Below are positions 1 to 11,200 of a stretch of DNA of 64,000 bases, one piece after another (the stretch's first letter is position 1; the number at the start of each line of letters is the position of its first letter). Source of the stretch: Ehretia macrophylla (Eukaryota; Streptophyta; Magnoliopsida; Boraginales; Ehretiaceae); NCBI GenBank assembly GCA_037974665.1, contig CM075771.1, positions 34,704,425 through 34,768,424 on the forward strand, given 5' to 3'. The translations under genes and the position numbers were made by a program. Below the pieces are notes generated by a model, which saw nothing but the letters and a program-made list of their open reading frames with translations, searched no databases and had not been told where the DNA came from.

Positions 1-178
1 TAGGGATAAATTTGAAACTTTATAAAAATAATAGAGACGAAATTAAAATTTTTTAATAACAATAGGGATGAAATTAAAACTTTGAGGAAACAATAGAGAT
101 GAAATTGGGAAATTCCAAACAATAAGGATCAAATTGATTTTTTTTTTAAATAATAGGGACAAAATGTAACATTTTTCC
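1..178. mobile_element. Right end of a fold-back MITE-like element (cut by window start)
   Basis: The segment consists of degenerate repeats of about 30 bases around the core AACAATAGGGACGAAATT. It ends with AACATTTTTCC at 178. The same repeat core and the same terminal TTTTTCC close the complete element at 550-1286, so this is probably the right end of a second member of that family. The left end lies outside the window, so no target-site duplication can be checked. No coding potential was seen. Confidence 0.55.
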
Positions 179-539
179 TAATTATTAAATTGTTCCTCAT
201 TGGATGTCGGATAGATATAGTGGAGACTACAATCTCCACTGATTTTTTAAAATAATTTGAAAAACCATGTTACTTTTGATTTTTAAAATGGCTTTTTTTT
301 TTTCTTCTGAATTAGCATGGGAGTATTCATTGAATGAAAAAGTTTACAAGTGATAAAATGCCCCAAAGGCCAAAAATAAAAGCGTTACATAAAATAGTCA
401 AGGGCTAGCAAATGCCAAATAAACCAAAAAAGAAGAAATCAAATATTTGACTTGTTCAATTGCTTCTTCTAAATTTTTTTTGTTCTTGGTGACCCAAGTG
501 ACCCTCATTAATTCCACCCATGTGAGATTAGTTGGTTTG
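179..539. other. Intergenic, no gene seen
   Basis: AT-rich spacer between two fold-back elements. I see no coding region, RNA gene or repeat I can name. Confidence 0.6.
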
Positions 540-549
540 TCTTTTACAA

Positions 550-1286
550 GGAAAAATGACACATTTAGTTCCTATTGTTTCTTTAAAGTTTTAATTTCAT
601 TTTTCTTGTTTAAATTTTTTTTTCTATTTTATCCTTATTGTTTCTAAAAAACCTTCAATTTCATCCCTATTATTTTAAAAAAAATTAATTTCATCTTTAT
701 TATTTTTCAAAAATTTTAAATCCGTCCCTATTGTTTAAAATTAATCAATTTAGTCCTTATTATTTTCTAAAATTTTTAAATTTGTACTTATTGTTCAAAA
801 TTAATCAATTTAGTCCCTATTGTTTCTGAAAAAATTTCAATTTAGTCCATATTATTTTCATATAAAATTTAATTTAGTCCTCATTGTTTAAAGAAAATGT
901 GACCAGATTATTTTTTTTTAAAAAATAATAGGGACTAAATTGGCTAATTTTAAACAATAGAGACGAATTTAAATTTTTTATAAAATAATAGGGCCTAAAT
1001 TGAATTTTAAACAATAAGAACTAATTTAAAATTTTGAAGAAACAATAGAGAAAATTGCACAAATTGTCATTATTGACGGTAAGGATAAAATTGAATCTTT
1101 TTATAAAATAATAGGGACAAAATTAAAATTTTTGAGAAAATAATAAGAAAAAAAATTAAAAAATTTAAACAATAGGGACGAAATTGAAACTTTTAGAAAT
1201 AATATGAATGAAATTAAAAAAATTTAAATAATAGAGACGAAATATAAACTTTGGAGAACAATTGGGATTAAATGTGCTATTTTTCC
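550..1286. mobile_element. Fold-back MITE-like element with 10-bp target-site duplication
   Basis: The left half carries repeats of TTTAGTCCCTATTGTTT and the right half carries their reverse complement, so the whole element can fold into a long hairpin. The ends are inverted: GGAAAAATGACAC on the left and the complement of GGAAAAATAGCAC on the right. TCTTTTACAA occurs at 540-549 and again at 1287-1296, a perfect 10-bp duplication (9 bp if one terminal base is assigned to the element). A 9-10 bp duplication fits Mutator-like transposition. There is no transposase, so the element is non-autonomous. The arms are built of about 30-bp units rather than one simple inverted repeat. Confidence 0.72.
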
Positions 1287-1296
1287 TCTTTTACAA

Positions 1297-1748
1297 ATCA
1301 TGTTTCGCGACGAATATGTAAAATCTTGTCGATTACAAACTGTGAGAAAACTTTAATGAATGTGCTTGAGAAAGCCAAGAACCATGGTAAGATTACTTAC
1401 TGTTATACGAGAAGTTGCGAACTTCAATTTCGCTAATTACATTATACGACATTTTAAACCTTTTTTAAATAAATTAAAAAAAAACCATGGCAATACCTAA
1501 TATAATCACATCGTTCAACTCTAATTTGGTGAAAATTTGAGTAGATTGCTAGAAGGATGACAAACACGAGATCGTTGACACGGTTCGCCGATATGATGAT
1601 GCATGTTAAGATCCACGTACACTCACCAGTGACACTTAAATATTGCACACTTAATTTTAGGGTCTATTATATAGAGGGACCATGATAAAACGTATGTGGC
1701 TATGGCTATGGCTATCGGCTAGGATGATTAAATTGATGATTACATAAA
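1297..1748. other. Intergenic, no gene seen
   Basis: The only notable local pattern is a short GGCTATGGCTATGGCTATCGGCT repeat near 1698-1720. No coding signal was found. Confidence 0.55.
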
Positions 1749-2156
1749 GGGTAAATTTTACATTTAGTTCCTTTTGTTTATATATTTTTTTAATATAATT
1801 TTTAATATAATTTTTAATATTTTAAAAAATTTAAATAATTTTTAATATTTATAAAAGTTATTCAAAATGGTTCTTATTGTTAAAAATTAACCAATTTGGT
1901 TCTTTTTATTTAAAAAAAATTAATTTAGTCCTTATTGTTTAAAAAAAAAAATCAATTCAATCTTTCTACATAACCTTTATTTGGGGATAAAATTAAATTT
2001 TATGGGAAATAATAGGGATTAAATTGGTTAGTTTTGAATAATAAGGACCATTTTACATAACTTTATAAATATTAGAGACTAATATGATTTTTTTAAAATA
2101 TTAAGGAGCAACTTTTAAAAAATATAAATAATAGGGACTAAGTGTGAAATTTACCT
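1749..2156. mobile_element. About 400-bp fold-back MITE, GGGTAAATTT family, copy 1
   Basis: The element starts with GGGTAAATTTTACATTTAG and ends with the near-complement CTAAGTGTGAAATTTACCT. The interior has inverted runs of the TTAGTCCTTATTGTTT type. A second, very similar element of the same length lies at 54601-55002, which fixes both ends. No clean target-site duplication was found, although TACATAAA on the left and TACTAAAT on the right are loosely alike. It is non-coding. Confidence 0.65.
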
Positions 2157-3116
2157 ACTAAATAATGGTATTTCTTTGTCAAAATCTTTGCCAGCCGATT
2201 CCTTGTTGATGTAAATATATTTTTCTAAGATATTGTTAAGGTAACTGAGATTCAATTCTAAAATCAATTGGTGTTAGGAGGATAAATTCTTACACCCCCT
2301 CATGTGCGACTCAGAGAGAGAACCAAGTAATGAGAGTCGATATTGAGGAGAAACTAGTCTATGAGAGCAAAACGAAACAAAATAGATGAGTTTTGCATGG
2401 ATGAATACGACTAAACTAATGACCTAATTTTGATACCATGTTAAGATAACTAAGATTTTATCATAAAACTAATAGGTGTCAAATAAAATAATCTGAAATC
2501 TTATATCATAAATTTAAAACTAATAATTTTCGCTATGAGAAAAATTCATATTCTACAAATATCATGTTAGATGAAGGATCACTAGTCAATAACAATGTAC
2601 TATTAACTAATTCCAACTACTCACAAGTCACTACACCCATTTAAAAAAAATTATTAGTCAACAACCATGTACTATCAACTAATTAATTCCTGCTCTGCAC
2701 GTGACATGACACACAATTTAAAGTGTCAATGTGACACATAATCAAATGAAATTTATTACTAAGAAAAACAAGTTACAATCATATTAGATAAGAAAAATAA
2801 AAGATCTTATGACAGTAAGTAATCATTCTTTAATTACATTGTGCTATGCAATAATTCCCTATTCATTAAGAATGTGCTATCCACTAACACCCTAAACAAT
2901 AAGGGTGAGATATTCACCAACCCCTTGACCCAAAAGAAAAAAAGAAAAAGAAACTTCATTTCATTTTATAACATATATAGTATTTTTAATTACCTAGGGA
3001 ACAAATCCATAGCACATTTCACATGATTTATAATAATTAACAATTCCCTATGGCACTTATACTTATTTGTAAATTGCATTTTTTAGGGAAAAAAAAGGTA
3101 AATTGCATTTTTCAAT
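2157..3116. other. Intergenic, no gene seen
   Basis: AT-rich sequence with scattered short open frames that have no codon bias or recognisable product. A local duplication of an ACTATTAACTAATTCCAAC-like sequence lies near 2589 and 2669. Nothing else can be supported. Confidence 0.55.
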
Positions 3117-3501
3117 GACTTAACATCACATGTATTTTGTCAAAAATACACAATATATTCTTGTATTTTATAAATAAACTAATTACCTCTCTGTATTTTA
3201 AAAACGTAGTTGAATACCCCCTATTAAAATGAATGATTTTTTTAACGGAGGAGGATATTTAGCTACTTTTTAAAAATAGAAAGAGGTAAAATGAACGATT
3301 TTTCTAACGTATGTAGTATTCAGCTATTTTTTAAAAAAACACAAGAAGATATAGTAACGTTTTTAAAACACATAGGGGTAATCAGCTTATTTATAAAACA
3401 TCTATTCAGCTACGTTTTTAAAAACACGGGAAGTAATTAACTTATTATAAAATATAAGAAAATATTGTGCATTTTTAACAAAACACAAAGGGTATTAAGT
3501 C
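3117..3501. repeat. Imperfect long inverted repeat (fold-back element)
   Basis: The left arm beginning GACTTAACATCACATG is mirrored by the right arm ending TATTAAGTC. Both contain TGCACAATAT-like and TTGTATTTTATAA-like blocks in opposite orientation. The middle carries inverted copies of an AACGTAGTTGAATACCCC-type motif. The length of about 385 bp and the hairpin layout are MITE-like. I could not find a convincing target-site duplication, so the boundaries are approximate. Confidence 0.5.
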
Positions 3502-4885
3502 GTTTAACTCTTTTGAAAAAAAAAAAAGTGAGTTGTACTCATGAGACAGTAATGGCTAGCACTTATAGTAAAGCTATATTTGGCTAATAATATTTACCCC
3601 TAATGTATATGTAATGTAACACTTTATTTCCTAATGTTTATTTCGTAACACTTAACTCTTCTCCGTGAATCCATCAATGATCAAATGCGTCATGCTAAAA
3701 TCTGAATGCTCATAAAATCCCCTATTTTCAACCATATAACGTGTTTGTAAAAGGTTGTTGACATAGTTTTGGAGAGACTCATCAGTTGGCTATTTCCACG
3801 AGAGCAAAGAAAAACATAGAGATTATTTATTCTTTGGAATTTTCTTAACAAATTTAAAATAAAAAAAGGGACCAGTTTAAATATTTATATTATTATATTT
3901 TTGTTGGTGATGCATGCATGCAGATAAATGGTAAATTTTGTTATATAAATTTGCTATATATATGATATTTAATTTGCACAAAATGTGTAAATAAAATGAT
4001 TTTGAGCACTAAACTACATGGATATGAATAAGAAGACCAAGAAAGAAAGGAATCACACATGCATAAGGTTGTTGATATTGATGTAATACAATAAATGTTG
4101 ATGTGCTTATGGTAATGTTGATGTCTTTATATATGCAAAATCACATGTGAGGGGAGTTAAGTATTATAGCAGAATTGAGTTTAGAAGATATACACTAGAG
4201 AATATCTTTCACACATCTTTATTCAGTTTTAATACGAGGTGAGTCTTACATATATGTGAATAGGGACGGAACTATGAGAGGTTGGTGAGACCCCGGCCCT
4301 CCAAAGGTTTTTTTTTTTTTTTTTTTTAAATAATAATATATATATATATATATAGTATCGTAAAAAAAAATTATTATCTCTCCCTATTTTTGTTTTATCA
4401 CTAATCTTCTTATTTAAAATTTGACCCCTCAATATTAATTTATGTCTCCGCCCCTCATGTGGAGTCTCCCTTCACTCATAGACTCACGATTTGTCAAGAT
4501 GTATGAAAGAGTTTTCATATATTCTATTTTCTATCACGTATACAAGAACAGAGTTGTAGTTATCACGGACCTAAAAAAATTAAAATATCTATGTTTTGCT
4601 ATTTAAAAATAATAATTAACTTCTATTAAAAAAAAAAAGACACGCGGGTGCACGTTCATTTATAATATCGGATATGTAAAATTAATACATAGTAGAGGAG
4701 ATAGGAAATGGGTTGCAATTTTTTTTTATTAATTTTTGGTTACTACATGTAAAAACGTGCTCAAATTCATGATTGAAAAATCAATAAATTGTCGCGCATC
4801 ACTGTTACACGGCCATGGATGCTGCTCTTAAATAGCTGAAGTGAGAACTTGATGCAGTGTAGTATACCAAAAACAGTGGAAAAAA
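3502..4885. other. Upstream region of the PAP gene
   Basis: No coding region. A poly-T run followed by an (AT)n tract lies at 4308-4354, inside a stretch whose edges read GGGACGGAAC and CTCCGCCCCTC, which looks like old transposon debris. Close to the gene, TTAAATA at 4829-4835 is a weak TATA candidate. ATGs at 4815 (a six-codon frame ending at 4835) and 4852 (out of frame with the PAP start and overlapping it) would be upstream ORFs if the transcript starts far enough upstream. Confidence 0.45.
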
Positions 4886-7800
4886 ATGAGGACCTTCTTA
4901 GGGATGGTGGTGTTGTTCATTTGTGTTCTATTAAGCTTCTTCAATCATGGTGTTGCTCATGTAGCAATTTCAAGTGGAGAGCAGCCTCTGTCCAAGATTT
5001 CAATACACAAAACTGTTATTGCACTCCGCAATTCTGTCTCCATCATAGCTTCCCCTCTTGTCCTCGGCCTCAAGGTAATGAGCGGACGTATTCACGGGCC
5101 GGTGGGACTATAGTCTTTACTAAACCCAGGACAGAGTCAGTAACGAGTGAGTTAAACTTGTATTTTTTGAAAATGTAACTAATTTAGCTTACACCTACCA
5201 TTCATTCACTTGTACGGGACACACTAGCTAGTTGTACTTCTCTTTTGGTTATTATTTAGCGAGTAATATTTTATGTCAAATCCGCGATAGTTTATACGTT
5301 AATAATTTATGTATCAAATTAAAAACCCCTCGTTGTTGTGATAAGAATTATTGAGTTTGTTTCAGTGCAACATAATTTGGAATTTCTTTCTCTGTGACAC
5401 TAAGGAATAGGTTATGCTATTATAACAAAAACAAAAATGATGTAATGTCAGGACAATTGTTACTTCATGGAATGTAAGTTGGATATGTTCCAATGTATTC
5501 TAATTAATGATGTAATGACAGGGTGAAGACACTGAATGGGTAACTGTTGTTGTTGAGAACCCAGAACCATCTAAGGATGATTGGGTTGGAGTTTTTTCAC
5601 CGGCGAAATTCAAGTAATCTTCCATTTTTTAGCGAATTTGATAGTTACATCATTTTTCTAGGATGAACAACATTTGAATAGATAGCTGTTTGGTCACTTG
5701 TTATGTGATAAATTAACTGGAATGGTTCTAAATGGCAGTGAAGCGATTTGTTTCCCCGAAAATGAGAATGAGCAAGAGACTCCATTCATATGCACAGCCC
5801 CAATAAAGGTGTGCATACACAGATTTTGTTCTGAAGACTAATAATTTGCATACTCTGCATCTTTTACTAATCAAGATTGTATGAAATGTCCTTTTTGCAG
5901 TATAAGTATGCAAATTTCTCGAGCCCCAAATATACAAAGACAGGGAAAGCTACTTTAAGATTCCAATTGATTAATCAGCGAGCAGATTTCTCATTTGCTT
6001 TGTTTACCGGAGGCTTGGAAAATGTCTGTACAGTCACACTTACTGCATTCTAATGCTTCATTTTTTTGTTTAAGTTAGTTCTATGTGCGTATTCGCGTTC
6101 ATGGGCTTTACTCTGTGTCATCTTATTCGTGTTCACGCGCTTTACTGCTTCTGTTCCGATCACCTTTTTAGTTAAAAGAAACCTGACTATTAATCTTACA
6201 TATTGCAGCCCGAACTGCTTGGAATTTCAAATTTCATATCATTTGCAAATCCTAAGGCACCACTATATCCACGCCTAGCTCATGGAAAATCTTGGGATGA
6301 AGTAAGTTTGTCTGTGATGAATTTCTGCATATTCAGTTTCAGTGACCATTGTTTTCTTACTGGCACTTAGATAAGCATTCATTAATTCTTGATCTCTGGT
6401 TCACAAAATATTTTCCCAATTTTTTTTCTTCTAATTTTAAATATGTACCATGATTCTAATGCTTCTCGTGCTTAAATTTTCAAGCCTTTGGCCGCGTGGA
6501 ACGGAATTTCTTATCCAAATAACATGATCATCTCACTGCACACAGTCAACATTGCTACACAAACTTTCATGAAACCTGTAGTGCTAAATATGCATCCTTT
6601 TGGCCTCCTGTTTTCTTTCTTTCTAGATGACTGTTACCTGGACAAGTGGCTATAATATAGATGAAGCTACTCCTTTTGTTGAGTGGGGCTGGAAGGGAGG
6701 TGCTAAGAAGCAATCACCAGCAGGGACATTAACATTCACACGAAACAGCATGTGTGGTATGATCCTTTTCTTATTGTGTGTGTTCCTGAATAATTTATAT
6801 GAAAAAGAGAATGAATTAGCTTTCTGGTTAACTGATTTTGAATATTCTGGATATATGTAAATTAAAGAAAGAAGAGATGATTAAATTGAAAAGCTTCACA
6901 TTTCCAATTGTCAGATTTCTAGATTCGTTGATATAACATACTAATCTGAGAGCTAACGGAGATATACTGATTTTCGCTTACAAAGTTTGATGGCGTTTCA
7001 AGACAGTGAAAAATTCTTGTCATGCAAAACTACTTTTATCAAATTTTTTTCATCCTCTTTTTATTGTTTAAGTAAATTTATTGTGTATCCATAGAAATTC
7101 TTCAACCATGATATGTGCACAGTCCACCTGATATGTGTTATAGCTGTATTTTGGCTAAAACAAAAGAACGGGTGAAGTGTAAAAAATCTCACGTGTTTTA
7201 CTCAAACTGCATGCTAGACCATATGGTACAATACAATGACAATATAATAACTCTTATGATTTATAAACCATAAGGGTTATTAGAGTATTACAGTATATAG
7301 GCAACGTGTAGGATGACGAATTTCAGGAAAACACGAGATCTTTTTGTAGTTTACATAGAAAGCTAATCCAATTTGTCTATGTTGAATAAAGGATGCTTAA
7401 ATAGTTGAACAGTTCCATGGTAAATTCCCACTATATTGGGATGCCTTACATTGAGAATCTTAATTATGAATTCTAAAGTAAATATATATGGTTTAATTCT
7501 TTAAGGCAACTAGATTTGATCTCTATAGTTCCTCATAGAGAATAAATACGAGGGTATTGGAATAAGGCTTTATGATATAACTTCTTTTGTGCATACATTC
7601 AAATGCAGTGACATATACATATATGATGTATGATTAACACAGTTAATATTGGCTTGAAGGTCCACCTGCACGAACAGTGGGATGGCGCGATCCTGGTTTC
7701 ATCCACACTAGTTTCTTGAAGGATTTGTGGCCAAATACCAGGTAAGTTTTCCCAGGGGATTATCTTTGTTCGGCATTACATCTTGATATGCATCAAAGAC

Positions 7801-9900
7801 TTGACTATCATTTGTTGGATTTAAGTTCATAATTCTCTTCTCCAGGTACACTTACAGGATGGGTCACCTATTGTCCAATGGTTCATATGTTTGGAGCAAA
7901 AAGTATTCCTTTAGAGCTTCCCCTTATCCAGGCCAGGACTCATTGCAGCGTGTTATTATTTTCGGGGACATGGGGAAGGTACCAATGATCCTTAATAAAA
8001 GAAAGTCTTTTACTTGCTTGTTCAACTGGATTGACTCGCTTTGATCTTCCATAATCTTTATAGATACTTGTTGGCGTTCAATACATGAAAACAGATGCTA
8101 AAATTGTTATGCTTTGGCTTTCAGGCAGAGCGCGATGGTTCAAATGAATATGCTGACTATCAGCCTGGTTCACTGAACACTACTGACCAACTCATCAAGG
8201 ACCTCAACAACATTGATATAGTTTTCCATATAGGAGATCTACCCTATGCAAATGGATACATATCACAATGGGACCAGTTCACTGCTCAGGTGGCACCCAT
8301 CTCATCGACTGTGCCCTATATGATTGCAAGGTTTGCTCATGTAATTATGTATTATTAGTCTAGGTCTATATGTTTTTTTTTTTCTCGTGATATTTATTTA
8401 TCACTATCTCATATAATTTTTTATACAGTGGCAATCACGAGCGTGATTGGCCTGGGTCAGGATCGTTCTACGACACTGATGATTCTGGTGGAGAATGCGG
8501 TGTCCTTGCTGAGACCATGTACTATGTTCCTGCAGAAAATAGAGCCAAGTTCTGGTAAAGTATACATAAATATGTATATAACTTTTGAGAAAAATTAACA
8601 CATCAGAAACTATGTTGCTAGAAGTTGAATGATCAATGACTTGACATGCCCTTGAAGTTTCCAGTTAGCCTAGCAGATTATGTGATCCATTGTGGGACGA
8701 AGTGTAATGGATACCGGGTAGCATAAAATCTCATTGATAAACAGATTCTCTAAATTCTGAAAATGTTAGAGTTTTAATGAATATTGTAGTTCCTATAGAA
8801 AAGTGGTTCACACATATTCTGATATAGCAGCTCCACGAGAAGTTTCGTGTGATATATACTGTTGAAGAATTTCCAAAACACTAATGATATATATCACCCA
8901 AAATAAAGTGGGAGAGAAAGATTAAATGCAATGATTTACATTATATATTGACTTTTCTTTTTCCCGGCTAGCAATTCCTTCTCATACTGCTTGGTGAATA
9001 TCTTTTACATTGATTATTATTTAACCAATTTGAAGAGTCACATGTAAATTTTTGCAGGTACTCAACAGATTATGGCATGTTCCATTTCTGCATAGCAGAC
9101 AGCGAGCATGATTGGAGGGAGGGATCTGAACAGTATAGGTTCATCGAGAAATGTCTAGCATCAGTAGACCGGCAGAAACAGCCTTGGTTGATTTTTTCTG
9201 CTCATCGAGTTCTTGGTTATTCTTCGAATGAATGGTATGGCTTGCAGGGCTCATTTGAAGAGCCCATGGGAAGAGAAAGCTTGCAGAAGCTTTGGCAGAA
9301 ATACAAAGTGGACATTTCTTTTTATGGTCATGTCCATAACTATGAGAGAAGTTGCCCCATTTACCAGGTATGCCATATTTCAAATAAATACTCGGAAGTA
9401 GTTGAAGATCTACATCTTAAATCCCGGGCTAATTGATTCTAGAAACATGAATATTCATAAATCTGCTATTCAAGTATGCAGTACAGTTTACTCTATACGC
9501 GTTCTGGATTAAACTATTTCCCCTAAACAATAGATATATAAGCATGTCGCAACTGCTTACTGATCTTCTCAAATCACCTATTTCCATATTGCAGAATCAG
9601 TGTGTGAACTCAGAAAGATCTCACTACTCTGGCGTCGTCAATGGTACAATCCATGTTGTTGTTGGAGGGGGAGGGAGCCACTTATCGAACTTCAGTCCAA
9701 TTAATACCACCTGGAGTCTATACAAAGATTACGATTATGGTTTCGTAAAACTTACAGCATTCAACCATTCCTCCCTCCTCTTTGAATACAAGAAGAGCAG
9801 TGATGGAAAGGTATACGATTCGTTTACCATCTCCAGGGATTATAGAGATGTCTTAGCCTGTGTTCATGATGGTTGTGAGCCAACCACATTAGCAGCCTGA
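4886..9900 (+). CDS. PAP27: Purple acid phosphatase, PAP27-type, 12 exons, intact
   Basis: Predicted exons are 4886-5074, 5522-5613, 5739-5808, 5901-6023, 6209-6301, 6627-6756, 7660-7741, 7846-7978, 8125-8330, 8429-8554, 9058-9367 and 9595-9900. They join in frame through GT-AG introns into 619 residues, close to Arabidopsis PAP27 (about 610). The N-terminus is a signal peptide (about residues 1-25), which fits a secreted or vacuolar dinuclear metallophosphoesterase. An Fn3-like and zinc-metallophosphatase N-terminal half is followed by the catalytic domain. All ligand motifs are visible: GDMG (D301), GDLPY (D342, Y345), GNHE (N375), the AHR histidine (H464) and GHVH (H506, H508). Arabidopsis PAP27 is listed as probably inactive, but the expected metal ligands look present here. 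The start was chosen because it opens the signal peptide. A partial, broken copy of this gene lies at 15997-20505. Gene assignment is strong; substrate is unknown. Confidence 0.93.
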
Positions 9901-9949
9901 AACAAATCTACAAATCCTTACAGGAATCATCAGGGTCATTGATCGAGAG

Positions 9950-10062
9950 AATAAAAGCTTTTGCTGATGCATTTGTGTAGAATTCTCTTCAATCTATTAA
10001 TAGTTGTTAATTTCTCAATAATCCCCTGCCTTTGGTTGTTGATGTTTGCAGTAGTAATAAAA
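9950..10062 (+). terminator. Probable polyadenylation region of PAP
   Basis: AATAAA-type signals occur at 9950-9955 and 10057-10062, 50 and 157 bases after the PAP stop codon. The stretch around the second signal (GTTGATGTT followed by CAGTAGTAAT) is conserved after the pseudogene copy near 20633-20657, which supports it being part of the ancestral 3' UTR. Confidence 0.45.
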
Positions 10063-10689
10063 GCTATAGGGTATCATTTCATTGAATCATTGGCTTTTCT
10101 TTTATATCTCTCAACCAACTTAAACAAGAGGTCACTTTAACTAAGTATATAGCAATGACGAGCATTAAATTCATCCTTCCTTATACAATATAATGGAGAA
10201 TTTTCTCTAGGATCATAATAATTCACAGCTATTGAATAACGTGACAAGGGGATCCAAACAGCTTTAGGCTATTGTAGGGAGGGAGGTGCCACCTAGTTAT
10301 AAGTAAATAAAAATGTTTAAATGAATAAAATATTCGCCGAAAGCCCAAGTATCTCAACCTATTATGCAAGTTGTTGGATTATGGCCCGTATTTGTGGATA
10401 GTGTCTAATGGGCTTGTAAGCCCAACACCTAGAATCTTCTTAGATGTCTTCAATTGCAGAAAACAGAGGGATGTAAAGTATTGTAAGAGTGTTACTTGTA
10501 AGACAAGTTCATCATTAGGAAACTCTTTTTCCTGTGGACGTAGGCTTAAAACTTAATTCAAGTTTATTGACTTGTAACTCAATTTACCTTTGCGAATGTC
10601 TAGACATTTTGTAGAGATAGTTCCATTTTTAGAGTTGAGACCACCCAACATGTTATGATAAGGTTCCAATTACTATCCTAAAAAGACTC
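10063..10689. other. Intergenic, no gene seen
   Basis: No convincing coding region. A 61-codon open frame at 10371-10556 has no recognisable product. The sequence lies inside the proposed duplicated block. Confidence 0.5.
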
Positions 10690-11200
10690 GAAAACCATAT
10701 TCCTGCCAACTTAATGCATTGTGATATTTGAATAGAACACTTCCATTTTGCAAATAAATAGTTTCAAAATATAGCTCAAGGGTTGCTAAGAAGCCACAAA
10801 GAAATTTTCAAAATAATGAATGTCGTCATCTGTGATAACAAAACTTGATAAACCACATTGTAATAATCCTAAACAATATCCAACTATAAAAACTTTTTTC
10901 TTTTGCTCGACACGTGAGAATTTCATTAAAATAAACAAGTATATACAATTAGATTGTACTAGAAAAAAAAAAATCTTTAGAATGTCTCATTTTCCAAGTC
11001 CACTCTACCTATAATATCATGCCAATTAACACCATTAAAGAACCCTCCAAAACAAAATAAGATATTATGTATGTGTCTTTTGCACAAACAAGAGTGGCTC
11101 GATGGAGCAATTTTCCTTAATCAAGTTGGTCAATAGCTAGCTAAAGCACAAAGAATAATCAAAATCATGGTTTTTTATTTATTTATTTTGTTAAATAAGA
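10690..11200 (-). pseudogene. Decayed copy of the 3' flank and intron of the At1g16860-type gene
   Basis: By eye this stretch aligns with sequence downstream of and inside the intact gene at 29414-32681. Shared blocks include ATTCCTGCCAA-TTAATGCATTG (10700 and 28981), TAGCTCAAGGG-GGCTAAGAAGCC-like (about 10773 and 29056), CCTATAATATCA-CCAA-ACACCATTA (about 11008 and 29221) and AAGAGTGGCT-GGAGCAATTTTC (about 11090 and 30694). The order is conserved, but the two coding exons that should lie between the last two blocks (equivalent to 29414-30089) are missing. It carries an extra insertion of about 70 bases near 10900-10970. It is non-coding now, and it marks the far end of a tandem duplication. 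Confidence 0.7.
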
